Shown: positions 10,975-24,035 of the stretch, in pieces
Position numbering within the stretch: the stretch's first letter is position 1
Layout of the letters: each line of letters opens with the position of its first letter
Source of the DNA: Pyricularia pennisetigena
Lineage: Eukaryota; Ascomycota; Sordariomycetes; Magnaporthales; Pyriculariaceae
DNA length: 64,000 nt
Assembly: GCF_004337985.1 (NCBI RefSeq)
Contig: NW_021940922.1
Coordinates: forward strand, 1,431,256 to 1,495,255
Direction: 5' to 3'
Program-made: the position numbers and the translations under genes
The notes under the pieces: generated by a model
Database searches by the model: none
Seen by the model: only the letters and a program-made list of their open reading frames with translations
What the model was told of the DNA's origin: nothing

Positions 10975-13900
10975 ATAATTACAATAATTGCTTTAATTCG
11001 CCAAAAACCGTAATAATTGTTACAATTACGTTTTTTTGTCACCATAACTCCCAAAAAACGCTAAAAAGGTAAAACCTCCGCCCAAACTATTACCAAATTT
11101 ACGTTGGGATATATACCTAATAATATTATATTATTTACCCATTTAATAACCACACTATAAAAAAGAGCGCGGATAAAAAAAATAAACCAATATTTTAAGG
11201 ATTTGGAAAATTATAACGCGGATATTGCAATTATTTTAGAATTAAATTTTACTCGGTTGGACCGTTTTACATTATAAGATTATTTGGATGCAACCGGAAC
11301 CCCTTTAAATTTTCCCCCTATTTTTAATAATAATAATAATAATTAAAATAATACTAATATGGATTCCGGCGATAATAAATTTACCCCCGCCCCCGTCGAT
11401 AAAAATGGAAATAATACCGATATGGACGCCGGCGATAACGAACCTGCCCCCGCCCCCGTCGATTATAATAACGACGATATTTATATAAACGAAAACGATA
11501 ACCAACCTGCCCCCGCGTCCGCCAATAAAAGCGATAATAATATTAATATAAACGATAACTATAACGAATTTACCCCGGATTTGGACAACCGCCAATTGCA
11601 AATTTTTTTGGCATTTTTTAAATTATTTACCAACGTATTATCCCCGGTATTAAAAAACCTTAAAAATCGGCCCCCTGCACCATAACCGGAAATTATTATT
11701 AACCCGGTACCCGCGCCATTAAATAAACCGCCCGTACCCCGTATATATAAAACCACCACCGTTCGGCCAATTAAAACCAACTTTATTTCGGTATCGCGGA
11801 CGTAACCCAAACCTAATTTAACGCCAAATAATAAACCAGTAAATTTCGTATAACCCGAATATTATTTCCCATTGTATAAAAATACGGATTTCCTGGATCG
11901 CTTACCCGTTCCGTTATAAAAGGATTTTTAACTGGGTAAAAACCAATCCGTATCGGCGATAACCATTATAATTTGGCGCGGGGCAGGGAATACGAATATT
12001 ACCAAAATAGTTCGCATTTTACCCTATTTAAATTATATTAACTACTTTAAAATTAATAATAATATTAACCCGCCCGCCTGGTTCGGTCGCGGAATTAATA
12101 TTTTCCGCAACACCAACGAAACCCCAATCGCCCAAACCCTTAAACGCTTTTAATCCGCTGCTGGGGTCGCCGCAGCAAAAACACGCGTTGATAACCAGAT
12201 TTTAATATACCATTTTAATAATAATTCGTCGAATATAAACGAAATAATGGTCGTATTTAATTACGAAACGACAAATACTTTAATACAATATATTAATATA
12301 ACAGGTTAATATTTTTTTCTATTAGATTGCGATAATTGTTACAATTCCTGCATTAATATATCCTGCTATTTATTATATTATAATAATTATTATAATTTTT
12401 TGCGGTAATACCAAACAATTACTGCTATAATATAATAACTATTACAATTTAGCTTTTACCCGTTTATATATTTTGGGATAACGGGCACAATTTTAATTAT
12501 TAGCTAACTTACTTTTAATCGCCGACGTATTCGGTTTTTTAATTTATTTTAAAACAAATAATCCCGGCAAATAAATTAAAAATAATAAAATGCCCGTTTG
12601 GCAAAAAACCTTGGCCTCCGTACCGGATATATTTAACGACAAAAATATTAAACCCATTTTCGATAATTTGGTAAATCGGCGTCGCTTATCCCCTATCCCC
12701 CCTTTTATCCGCCAAAGCGATATTAACCTCCCCGGGCTAAAAATATTCGCAAACAAATTTAAACCGGTTATAATTCCCATAATCTTCGCCACAATATTAA
12801 TTTACCTGCGGATAATAACCACCGGATTTAACTTTAAAAACGGCGATTTAAAATTTAAAACCGTTAATTTTAAATTATATATATATAGCGGTTACCACAT
12901 CGACAATTAATTTAGGCTTTACTACTATTTCCTTTATTTTATTTTTCGCCGGCAGGGAAAAATCGTTATTGGAAGCAAAAAAAATCCTAACGATCTTGGT
13001 GGAAATTGCCGCAATTTTTTTAAATTTAATATCAAACAATTTTCCACCCTATTTACTATCGCCGATTATATAATTATCGCCGACAACGTTATCGTTTTAA
13101 ATAATTTGCATTCATTACAATTTTAGTATCGTTTAATTGCCCGTTCGCGAACCGACCAAGCCATCGACGTCGTTAATATATTTGGTTTTAACCGCGCCTA
13201 TTATAACAGGATAATAATAATATTCGCTATCGATACCTGGTCCCGTTTTAAGCCTAATAAAATCGGACGGTTAAAAAAAATAAAAAAACGTGCAAATTAA
13301 ATTTAAATGCACCTATTGGATTTGTTAATATTTAAAGGTATTTTTAACAATCTGTACGACGAAAAGCGGTTCCATTATCCCATTTTTACCAAATTTAAAA
13401 TAAAAATTACCGAATTTTATCCCAAATTTTTTGGCGACGATTAACAAAACGATTTCCTTAATTTTATATAAACCCAATCCATTATCGCCGATCGATTTGT
13501 TAATATAAACCGCGTAAAAAAGGAAATTTTCGAGGACGCCCGCGAAAAAATCCTAGCGGTTTCTTTAATATATTATACGCAATTTTCCATTTTAACCAAA
13601 AGTTATCCCTGGATTAATTATCTTTTTAATTCGGACGCGATTTAGGCTATTATAAAGAAATTGCGCTTTTTTTAAAACACTTTACCTATCGACGGTTTAA
13701 ATACCGATAATAAAGTCGGTTTTAAATATAAAAAAATCAAAGGCAAATATTTTTGGTTTAATTGGGATACACCTAATGCTCCTTTTAGTCGCTATTAGCT
13801 ACTTTATTAATTGGTTAATAAATTATATATACATTATTCCTGATAATTGTAATTGTCGTTATAATTTTGCCTTTATTTTTGTAACTATTGTTACAATCGT

Positions 13901-16010
13901 GCCCCTATTTTTGTAATTACTGTTATAATCCCACCCCTATTTTTATAATTATTATTATAATTTTTGTTTTTGCTAAATTATTTTTTTTTCGGTTTAAATG
14001 CCCACACCCTATTAAAATTGGAATAGTTAATTTTTAAAAATTGGTTATTAGCCAACGAAATAAGCATAGGAAAAACGATTATTTATTTTACGGCGATTTA
14101 TATATGGTATATCCGTTATTAATACGACCGATTTATCCAAAATACCGACGGATGTTTTCCCACCTTAATTTTCGTCCCGGTTAACCTTATTTCGCAAACA
14201 TTTAAAAAAGCAATAACCAATTTCCCAACCTTTAACGTTAAATGCTATTATGGTTTAACCGAAATATGCGCTGCCGATACCCCGCGAACGGCTGCTACTT
14301 TTACCTAAACGCAATTTTACGATATTTTAACCAAATTCGCCGCCCGCAAATCTAATCCCAAATTTACGGGCGCGGTTATTATTATATTTTATTCGATATT
14401 CCTAATCCGAAAAATTAAATAATTGGACGAAATTTATAACGCGGAAAAAATGTTTAACCTATAATATATAAATAAGGTTACTAATTCCAATCCTCAGCAG
14501 CGCCCCCCCGACGTCGACAATTTCGACGATAATTCCGATATTAAAAATAATATTTAATAAATATTTTTTGTAATAATTGTTATAATTTCGTTATATTAAT
14601 ATATTTGTTTAAATTAAATAATTTTATTAGGATCCGTTAGCGCAGAAACGGTCGGAAGGCCGATTTTTCCACCGGCGAAAACACCAAAAATATCCGGCGT
14701 TTAATTATATATTTATTATCCGGTACTTTTTTTTAACGTATAATTGGAAACGAAATTTAATATTTCCGCTACCGCGAATCGATAATATACCGCGCATTTC
14801 GCCTTATCCTTTGCATTAATCGGGGTATAACCATTATTATACCGATTATTAACAAAATTAGGGATATAATTAGCTTTAATACCCTGGTTTGGGATAAAAC
14901 TGCGATCCTTTTCGCCCAACCTAAAGGTTTATTTTAGGAAAATATATTTACGGTCGATTATATTTGGGAAAATAATGATTATTTCGTCGTTTCTAATATC
15001 GATAAAAATACCAAAACCTTTTTATAAAAATTCAAATCGATGGGTTGGAAATAGTGGTTATTTTACCTTCGAATTTTAAATTTTATAATTCCTATTATTA
15101 TACCAAACGAAAAATCGTTAATAAATTTTAAATATACGGGTAGATTTACGGTATATAGGGGTATAAATACCGGGTTCACTTTACCCAACGGTATAATTAT
15201 TTATCTCCGTAAACGTATTCCGCCTTATAATATTATTATTAAAAAATCCACTTTGGCCACCGTTTCGAAAACGTTATAATAAATACCGAAACAATTTTTA
15301 AAAATATTATTACCGTTTTCGTTGGCAAAAATACCGACGACGTTAGTCCCGTTCCACTAGAAATTCCCATTAATGCGGATATTATAACTGGTAACCGCCA
15401 AATTTCGGTTTTTTTTAATATAGGTTTTATCCACCTGTTGCAATTTTTGGCAATTAATTACCTTTTTTAATTAATAATCTACGCCGAGGACGATACCCGG
15501 GATATTAATTCGGCGGAATTGGGTAAAATGCTGGCGTTAAAAGGAATGGATTTTAAAGCCAAACACCGCAACGTCCGACAAAGTTTTAAAAAAAGCTTAT
15601 AGGAAAAAAAAACCCGTTTTAGATCGGTAATTGTGGACGTTTTAATTTAATATAGCGGCGACGGTCCTTTTAATTGGGTTTATTCGAAAATTTGCATTAA
15701 TCCTAAAACGCTATTTCCGTCGGGTAAAGCTAAAATGGTCCATTTTATATTAAACGAATCGCCATTTATTGCCCGCGTAATCGAAATTTGCATAAAGGAA
15801 AAAAGAAAAGGTTAACGTGTCCTGGTTATAACCCCCAATTTTTAAATTTAAACGTAAATTGGCTATATAATAACAATTATTACAATCCTTTTCCTTCCCC
15901 ATAATTATTATAATAATTATTACAATTTTTATATTTTTGGATTATAATAAATATTATAATAATTGTTATTTTTCCATTTTTGTAATAATTGTTACAATTT
16001 TTAATATATT
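10975..16010. repeat. recurrent short palindrome TGTAATAATTGTTACA
   Basis: At least ten copies of a GTAATAATTGTTAC-type palindrome occur in clusters: near 11010, 12330, 12385, 12432, 13881, 13913, 13945, 14570, 15871, 15911 and 15981. The 13881-13965 group forms a tandem array with units of about 33 bp joined by a CCCCTATTTTT spacer. Clusters fall where the helicase reading frame is interrupted, as if filling introns. Confidence 0.6.
11290..11700 (+). pseudogene. acidic repeat-rich coding remnant
   Basis: An open plus-strand frame at 11359-11685 carries three or four imperfect repeats of a D/N/G-rich block followed by PAPVD or PAPAS (11380-11530), then a helical stretch FLAFFKLFTNVLSPVLKNL. 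This looks like an intrinsically disordered acidic linker. It lies upstream of, and in the same orientation as, the SNF2-like fossil and may be its N-terminal region. The minus-strand open frame is a low-complexity shadow. Confidence 0.4.
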
Positions 16011-17215
16011 TACTAACTTTTTTAGTTTTATTATTTTTACCTTGGAAAAAACCAGTTTCGGTATAGCTATTATCCAATTAGGCCTATGTTAAACCGAACG
16101 CGATAAAACCGTTTCCGACTTCACCGATTCCAGTTCCAATTTTAACGTTTATATCCTAAATATTAACATTTCCAGCGCTGGTTTTAATTTGCACCCCAAT
16201 TATTGCATTGGTATTATTATTCCTTTAATATGGAACGCTAATATATAATTGCAAATTTATAGTCGTTTAACTCGGTTGGGTTAAAATAAACCTGTTATTT
16301 GGCGCATTTTCGAAATGCGAAATACCCTTTTCAATTGGGTAAAAAATTGCATATTCCGGAAAGTTAATACCCTTTTTTTTACTATTCCGGCCGTTGCTAA
16401 TATATATTAAATATCATTTAAATATATTACGCGTATACGTTTCCCCAAAGCTATCCAATTTCCAATTGTTAAACAATTTTTGGCGTATAAAATAATGGCA
16501 ATTATGTTTTCCTGGCCTTTTAATTGTTTCGTTTGGATAGTAAAACCCCCCCAGCATTTTAATATTTTTTATTTTAACAAAACGCGCCGTATAAGCGAAT
16601 TTTATTTTCGTTTAATTTCAATATTCGTGTTAAATATTTTTAAACAGTTTAACGAACAGGATTTGGTGGAAAAAACGTTAATTTTTATTTTAACGTTGGG
16701 TCCAGTATATATTAATTACTAATACCAGGAACAAAATGGTGGCCGTAATACGTTTGCTAATTATATTCATCGTATATATTTGCCTTATTTCGATTTTCTT
16801 ACTATAAATTAAGGGTTTGTGGTTAAATTAATAAAATGGATTAAAAACAGCGATAGATTTTACGACGAAACCGCGACCGCGCGGGTTATCGGGGCCCCAA
16901 TAAGGGATTTTAGTTCCTGGGTTATTAAACGCCTGGAAATTAATAAACCGTTTGAAAAAGGCATTTTTGGTAATAATAACGCCGACCTTTTGGCGGTCGT
17001 TATTCCGTTTTTTTATTTATCGATTTTGGCTTTAATTACGATAAATTTATATTCGATTCGTTACGGAAACCCTGCATATTTATTTTAAAAAAGGATAAAA
17101 AGAAGGACGATTCGGTCCCTGGATCGTTTACCGCGACCCCAGTTCGGAAAAAAAGGCGTGGCGCTAATAAACCTATTTTTAAAAAAACATTTAACGCTAT
17201 TAAACGTTTTCGTTT
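12590..17215 (+). pseudogene. RIP-degraded SNF2-like ATPase/helicase
   Basis: The N-terminal part (12590-13800) is a plus-strand remnant without recognised domains. Motif I appears at about 14040-14090 as NWLLANEISIGKTI, matching the SNF2 consensus WLLADEMGLGKT with RIP-type changes. Motif Ia-like FPTLIFVPVNLISQTF is at 14158-14205, and LLSGTFF, the LTGTP-type motif III, near 14718-14738. The C-terminal lobe has RVLVITPNF (15820s), ISSAGFNLHPNYCIGIIIPL (16170-16230) and motif VI as LQIYSRLTRLGQNKPVIW (16250-16305). The end has a basic, nuclear-localisation-like tail (KKRRGANKP) and stops at about 17215 after a frameshift near 17088. SNF2 proteins use ATP to move along DNA and remodel nucleoprotein. 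Interruptions at 13.8-13.98, 14.55-14.6 and 15.85-16.03 kb may be introns. It lies about 3 kb downstream of the RecQ-like fossil in the same orientation. Confidence 0.72.
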
Positions 17216-19460
17216 TTTTTAATCGGTTTGGGTTTCTTTGTTTTACTTTTTTTTAGGGTTTGGTGCTATAAAACTAGGGGTTTTATATATGTAATATTAT
17301 AATAATTATTATTATTGGGATCCGGTTTAATGGATTTATTATTCGTGGTTAATAAGGTATTATAATAACGGTTATTACCAAAATCTTTTTTGTTGGATTT
17401 ATAATTGGCGGTAAATAGAAGATATAATTTATTTGGGTAAGGAAGATAGATAGGAAACGGGTTATTTATGCGGAAGATTTTGGAGGAGGTTATATTTCGT
17501 ATTTTATTTTAAACTAAATCTACGATTAGCATTTATTTATTTGTATTTACTGGTTTTGCGGACGTTGTTTTACCTCCGTTATTCGCGGGTAAGGTCACCG
17601 TTATTCGTCTATTTAACTTTTTTCTATAATGGAACGATTTTCGCTTTTACCCGTTTTGGTTTACGTAATTCGCCTTTTATTATTTTAAATTTTATACGCC
17701 TTTTTCGTCGGATTTTTCGTGTATTCCGTCCAGCAAATCTCTTTCGGTATTAATTATACCATTAATATTTAAACCGTTTATCCGGTTATATCCCTTTTTT
17801 GGATTCGCCCCTATTTTTAATATCCGCCTAAAATAGCACGCTATTAGGGCGTACGATTTTTTATCTAAATACCTCCAATTTATCGCCCATTAACTCTTTT
17901 AAACCCAAATATAATAAATTAGGACCGTCGAAATCGAAATTGGGTAATATTTCGGCTTTTTCGTTTCCCCAACCATTTTGGAATAACAAATACGTATAAT
18001 GGATTATATTTTGGTCAATTAATATTATATGGTATTTGCTGTTAATGCGTATACGGGCGATATTTTCCAATGTTTTGCGCACCGTAATTGCGATTAACCT
18101 TATCGCTGCACAATTGAGGAATATTTTTTACAAATCGTGCGTGGAATTGCGGTTGTTTTTAATATTTATAACGAAACCCCTATTAATATATTTAATCGTT
18201 AGGTTTACCGGTTTAAATCTATTCCCGGCCGTGGTATATTTTACGAACGTTAATTTTAAAATCCCGGTGCGCAGCGGCTAATTTGTAACCTTTGGTCGTA
18301 ATAACTAGGTTAAATATAATATTTTAAAGCTATAGTTTTTTGCTTTGCAACCGTAAAAAAATAGGATTAATTGCGGTATTATAATTTCCAATACGCCATA
18401 ATTTTTTTAGTGGAACGCGTTTATTATTATTTATAAAAAGTTAATGATTTGCAAATAACGGCGTTACGTGCGGAAGGCGATATTAATTTTGGGATTTATA
18501 TCCCATAATCCAATACCCATTAAACCGTTAATATAACCAGCGAATATATTATCGTAAACACGGTTTACCACGGAATATATATATTATATGGTATATCGGT
18601 AAAAACCTTTTTTAGGGCGTTTTTAAAATTTTAATCCCTATCCAATAATCCGTTTTGGATTAAAACAGCAATTATAATGTATAAAATGCGGGACCGGAAT
18701 ATATTTTGTAAAAACCGTAAAACGTGGTAAAACTTTTTTTTATTTTTTTAAAATTGGTTATATTTCCCCAACCTTATTATATTTATAGATATAATGGGGG
18801 CGTAATATTATTATAATTGGTTAATCAAATTAAATTCGATATGGAAAAACGCTGGTACGGGTAATATCCATTATTTTTTATTAAAGGGTTAAAATAATTC
18901 GATATAAATTCCCTAAATAATACGGATATATAACGTTGTTTTTTAATCCCTATAAACGAGGAACAGGACGGAAAAATAATCGAAATGGTCGGGTAGGAGG
19001 TTTAAAAAACGTTTAAAAAGGATTTCGTGGATTTGGATAATTCCTGCGTATTCCCCTTCGTTTTCGGTAATAACGGGGGTTTGGATAAAGTAGAAAATTA
19101 ATGTAGTTCGTGCGAGGGTAGGGTATTGTGGGATTGTTCCAGGCGTATATGGGCGGTTGGGGAATAAAAAACCACAAATTTGGTGCATTATATAATATTT
19201 GGCGCTTTCGTAATAAGTATCCGGATATTGTAAAAAGGCGGGCGTTTGTAACCATTTTTGGCGAAAAGGTACGGTGGCGTACCATTGGGATTACATATAT
19301 CGTTTAAATCCTGGCGTTAATATAAGGAAATACGATGTTAAATTTTACATTCGGTTACGTTTTCCATATCCAAAATCCTATACCTTGTCCAAAAAGTTGA
19401 AATTATTATATACGAAAAATAGTATTAGGTTACAAACGATCTTTTTTAAATTTGTTTATA

Positions 19461-19507
<47 letters not shown>

Positions 19508-19525
19508 TATTACTGCTGTTCGCGG
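17216..19525. pseudogene. unidentified degraded coding sequence
   Basis: RIP-mutated sequence with several frames that look coding if TAA/TAG are read as former Gln. Examples are 18940-19180 on the plus strand (EEQDGKIIEMVG, then NSCVFPFVFGNNGGLD) and a minus-strand frame at 17861-18082 (IILIDQNIIHYTYLLFQNG). I recognise no family. It could be one more gene of the helicase-bearing element or several fragments. Confidence 0.3.
19463..19502. repeat. (TA)n microsatellite
   Basis: About twenty TA dinucleotides directly upstream of the duplicated remnant that follows. Confidence 0.9.
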
Positions 19526-19526
19526 T

Positions 19527-20650
19527 AAAAATTAAATATAAATATAAATATTATTAATAACGTATTCGGGCAACGGCAACAAATTGTTGGGTTTACCGTT
19601 TAATAATTTTATAAAATAAATATATTCCAAGCCCGGATAATATATTTACAATACGTTATAAAATTCCATTATTTATAAAGTATAATGCGAATACGCGTAG
19701 CAAATAATTGTTTTTTTAAAAGGAATATCCGTGGGTTAAAATCGCCAATATTAATATAACGCGTTAATTTTTTAACGTTGGGGGGTTTGTGGTTTTTAAA
19801 AAGGTATTTAATTCCAGGTATATTACGTTCGAAATTTGTAACGATAAATAAAACGGGCGGTGGCCCCGGGAATACAATAATAGTAAAAATATAAATTTGT
19901 ATAATATTGGCGTTTTGGACGGGATTTCCTGGGGGGACGTGTCGAATATTTATTTAAACCAATTTATATCGCTTACGTTTTTGGCGGAATAGTTTTTTAT
20001 TCCCGAAAATTGGAAATTTATAGGTTCGAACCGGTTAAAAAAGCGTAAATATTATATTAATTACTGCAATTCCCTGCGCAAAAAATCGGTGTCGATGGGC
20101 GTAAAAAATTTATTATTAAAACGGTATTCGACTTTATTAACGCGTAAACGTTTTCGGATTGAAAAATTTCGTAATATTTTTTTAAAAAGAAATATTCGCG
20201 ATAAAGTAAGTCGGGTAATTTTGTAAAAATTTGCCGTTATTACCCAAACGTGGATAAATTGCGTAAAATTAATACGTCGGTAACGGTTACGCCAAAATTT
20301 GGTAATATCGCGAATAAATTTGGTTTCGGGGTTTATTTCCGTTTCGGATTCCGATTTTTTCGGTAATTGTTTTTAATCGACTGAAAAAGGCCTAAATTCC
20401 AATTTATTTTCGAATATAGGATTGGGCGATAATGATTGGGATAACGATAAAAACGAACGTAATTGCGATATCGATGGAGGTAATAAAATTAGGTCGGACG
20501 TAAGGTATTAGGTTATAGGTGGCGCGGATGGGAATATTTTTTCGGGTGTATTTATTAATATTATTGGAAATATATTTTCCATTATTGGATTCGGGTTTTA
20601 TTTGGTTTAATAATATATCGAATAAAGGTTAATATGCGTAAATATATAAT
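19527..20650 (+). pseudogene. basic-protein remnant, first copy of a direct duplication
   Basis: A plus-strand frame from about 19855 reads, with few stops, ISWGDVSNIYLNQFISLTF, FIPENWKFIGSNRLKKRKYY, LLKRYSTLLTRKRFRIEKF and a Ser/Asp/Asn-rich tail near 20440. It looks like the C-terminal part of a basic protein. A second, differently mutated copy starts at 20992. Family not recognised. Confidence 0.45.
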
Positions 20651-20733
20651 ATAATAGTAGAAACTTTTTATTTTTTGTGTGTCGGGGGGAATGGTGGTTA
20701 GCGATATCGCAATATTGGGTATTTTGTTGGTAG

Positions 20734-20894
20734 TACCGCTATAAACGGCGAAATGCGACAAAATGTTTTCAGATTAGAACGAGCGCGATTTTTTCGGCCA
20801 ATGTAATTGGTCGAAAAGCCATGTGGCTGAAAGGTATATGGAGCGCTCGGTCCCCACTGCGAAGCAGGGGGGTCTAGTTTAAGCACTGAGACTA
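20734..20894 (-). repeat. TA|GTCTCAG repeat, subfamily A, copy 2
   Basis: Same layout as copy 1: TACCGCTATAAACGGCGAAA at one end, CACTGCGAAGCAGGGGGG inside, GCACTGAGACTA at the other end. Confidence 0.85.
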
Positions 20895-20991
20895 CGGTTA
20901 TCTGCCATTTTAACGTTCCATTAACCTTATACGTGATCCACTTTTCCCCGCGTTTAAGATTAAGCTTATTTTATCTCGTAACCTCCTCACA
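20895..20991 (-). repeat. Copia LTR terminal fragment
   Basis: Reverse complement of the first 95 or so bases of the Copia I left LTR, with AGATTAAGCTTATTTTATCT and ending exactly at the LTR terminus CCTCCTCACA (20991). Its other side is cut by the subfamily A repeat. Confidence 0.85.
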
Positions 20992-21885
20992 ACTAAATAT
21001 AAATATATATATTATTAATAACGTATTCGGTTAACGGCGATAGGTTGTTGGGGTTACTGTTTAATAGCTTTATAATACAAATATATTCCAAACCCGGATA
21101 ATGTATTTACGATAGGTTGTAAAACTACATTACTTATAAAATATAATACGAATACGCGTAACAAACAATTGTCTTTTTGGGGGGAATATCCGTAGATTAA
21201 AATCGCCAATATTAATATCACGCGTTAATCCTTTAACGTTGGGGGGTTTATAATTTTTAAAAATGTATTCAATTCCAAATATACCACGTTCGAAATTTGT
21301 AACGATAAATAAAATGGAGGGTAACCCCGGGAATATAATAATAATAAAAGTACAAATTTATATAATGTTAACGTTTTGGACGGGACTTTTTGGGTGGATG
21401 TATCGAATATTTGCTTAAACCGATTTATATTATTTGCGTTTTCGGCGGAATAATCCTTTATTCCCGAAAATTGGAAATTTGTGGGCTCGAACCAGTTAAA
21501 AAGGCGTAAATATTATATGAATTGCTGCAACTCCCTACGCAAAAGGTCGGTTTCGATAAACGTAGGAAATTTATCAGTAAAACGGCATTCGACCCTATTG
21601 GCGCGTAAACGTTGTCGGATTTAACAATTACGTAATATCTCTTTAAAAAAAAGTATTCGCGATGGGGCAGGTCGGGTAATTTTATAAAAGTTTTGTTGCT
21701 ATTACCTAAACGTGAATAAATTGCGTAAAATTAGTGCGTCGGTAACGGTTACACCAAAATTTGGTAATATCGCGAATAAATTTGGTTTCGGGGTTTATTT
21801 CCGTTTCGGATTCGGATTCCTTTAGTAATTGTTTTTAATCGATTAAAAAAGGCCAAAATTCCCATTTATTTTCTAATATAGGATT
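20992..21885 (+). pseudogene. basic-protein remnant, second copy
   Basis: Aligns along its whole length with 19527-20410 (for example ATTATTAATAACGTATTCGG, and the CGAAATTTGTAACGATAAAT stretch at 19826 and 21291) but with many independent C/T and G/A differences. The two are therefore old duplicates hit separately by RIP, now split by a Copia LTR scrap and a subfamily A repeat. Confidence 0.7.
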
Positions 21886-22781
21886 AGGCGATGGTAATTG
21901 CGATAACGAGAAAATCGAATTTTTTCCATTTTTTCCACGGTAAAATAATTCCATAAAATTCCAAATATGTTTTCAAAACCTTTTGGATTAAAGATTTGCA
22001 AACGATAAAGCATTTTCTAATTTATTATTCGAAATCTTTTTGGTATATGTTTAACAGTGTTTTTCCGCGCTCGTCCTCCCTAAACCGGTTAAATATTTTG
22101 AAAATTCATATTTTGTTTGAAATTATTAATATTTTCTTCCGGGTTTTCCGGGAGTTCGTGGGAGGGTTCGTACAGGAATTCCGCGTCGATTCGTTCCTTT
22201 GCTAATAAAAATAGCTAGAACTTCGACAATATATTATCGACAAGGGTTTATAATTTACTATAGCCTTCGTCGTTAAATTGGGACCGGTTTCTGCGTTTAT
22301 TTTATCGTATCTTATCCAATAATACACTTTTATGTTGTTATTTGTCAATTTATAAGGTAGTTTACCTAAATGGTGAAATCCAAAAACCTATAATTATTCG
22401 TAAAATAACGGTTATTAATTCCTTTTCTTACGTAACCCTCTCTGAAGGCGTTACCCGTTTGGTAAAAGAGTCCTGACGGGTTAGGACGGCTTTTTTAAAC
22501 TTCACGTAAGATATCCTATTGGTCCTGAAAATTTATAAAATAACGGTATCAACGTTCAATCCTTTTATTTTACTTTTTTATATTCTTTGAAAAATACTAA
22601 TGAATGTTGATAAGTTTTTCGTAATATGGATCGATTAATAGAACGTTGTTATACGAATATGAAGATACATATTGATTGTTTGTTTTCTGAAATTGTCTAG
22701 AGGTGAGCTTTTGAACGTCCTTCCCTCTTATATTCGCAATTGGGCGGGTGAGTCACGCGCAATTGGCTTGGGCGGTATTGC
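21886..22781. other. no gene recognised
   Basis: Less strongly RIP-mutated sequence with short open frames only. I see no domain, repeat or RNA gene that I can support. A single undetermined base follows at 22782. Confidence 0.4.
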
Positions 22782-22782
22782 N

Positions 22783-23080
22783 ATATATATATATATATAT
22801 ATAATACAATTTTCGAATTTGGTAAATATATCGAATTATATAAACCGTTAAATAAACGGATAGGTAAAATATATATAATTTTATATATAATGTACAATCG
22901 AAACGCTTTTATATTTTTACCAATATATATAATAATAAAACCAAAACTCCAGGAATTAAATAAAATGTATTCAAAAACGTCAACGTGGAATCCAATTTGT
23001 AATACCCGTCTATATTATTTTTTTATAAAAGGAAAATTAAATTTGTACTATATTTATATTTTTTGCTTTATTTAATTGAA
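22783..23080 (+). repeat. AT-microsatellite-headed repeat, copy 1
   Basis: Starts with (TA)n and continues through AAACGGATAGGTAAAATATA and ATAAAACCAAAACTCC to a tail TTTTTGCTTTATTTAATTGA. Related copies lie at 33996-34320, about 34372-34480 (partial) and, inverted, at 35640-36000 and 36010-36320. It has no convincing reading frame; the family type is unknown. Confidence 0.65.
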
Positions 23081-23573
23081 TAAAATTTAAAAATATTAAA
23101 TTAAATAACGATTATATATAAGCTTATACCCAGATAACAGCGTTAAAATATCTTACTATTTAAAAGTTATTTGCGTAAATATTTAGCTTTTAAATAAATT
23201 GGTAATTAATATAAAAATACTAATAAAAGCTTTATTTTAAACCATAATTGTATGCAGTTTGTGATAATAAATCCGGTAAATAATAAAAATTGTTATTTAA
23301 ATTTAAGTGAATACTATACTGCATTTTTCAAAATAATAATTAAATATAATAAAAAATTACAAAAATTAATTAATATTTTAATATTTTTCCAAATAAATTG
23401 GATAAAAAAACGCGATTTTCAATAAAAAAATTATTAAAATCCAATTAAATTAACACAGGTTAACTCACATTTTTACGATTTTATTTAATTTTATATACGA
23501 ATATTTAATTATATACCGTAGTTATACAATTTAAATTATTATTATAATGCGTATATAATATATATACCCCCTA
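23081..23573. other. AT-rich spacer, nothing recognised
   Basis: Mostly A/T with no ORF, repeat copy or motif I can support. Confidence 0.4.
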
Positions 23574-24035
23574 TAAACGGCGAAATGCGAAAAACTATCG
23601 TTAATAATACCGCTTTAAACGGCGAAATGCGACAAATTATTATTGGTAATATTGGCGTACCGCAATAAATGGAGAAATGCGACAAAATGTCCAAAAACTA
23701 AAACGAACGCGATTTTTTCGGCCAATGTAATTGGTCGAAAAGCCATGTGGCTAGAAGGTATATGGAGCGCTCGGTCCCCACTGCGGAGCAGGGGGGTCTA
23801 GTCTGAGCACTGAGACTATAAAAATACCATTATGAACGGCGAAAATCGACAAGTTGTCCTCAGACCTGAACCAGAGCGTTCTTTGGATGGACCCACAGGT
23901 ACATTGCAAAGCCGCAATTGAGCCACGAAGTGGAGCGAAGTGGATCAATTGTGGAGCTCTGGGTTTCAGGGATGAGCCCTGAGACTAATGGATTAATTGT
24001 GTAGCTTTAGGCTTCAGGGATAAGTTTTGAGACTA
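23574..24035 (-). repeat. cluster of TA|GTCTCAG repeats (A followed by two B)
   Basis: Three tandem copies of the tail motif (TATAAACGGCGAAATGCGA type at 23574, 23610 and 23660) lead into a subfamily A copy ending at 23818. A subfamily B copy ends at 23987 and a short truncated B at 24035. Each unit ends in GAGACTA, so units are stacked in one direction. Confidence 0.8.
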
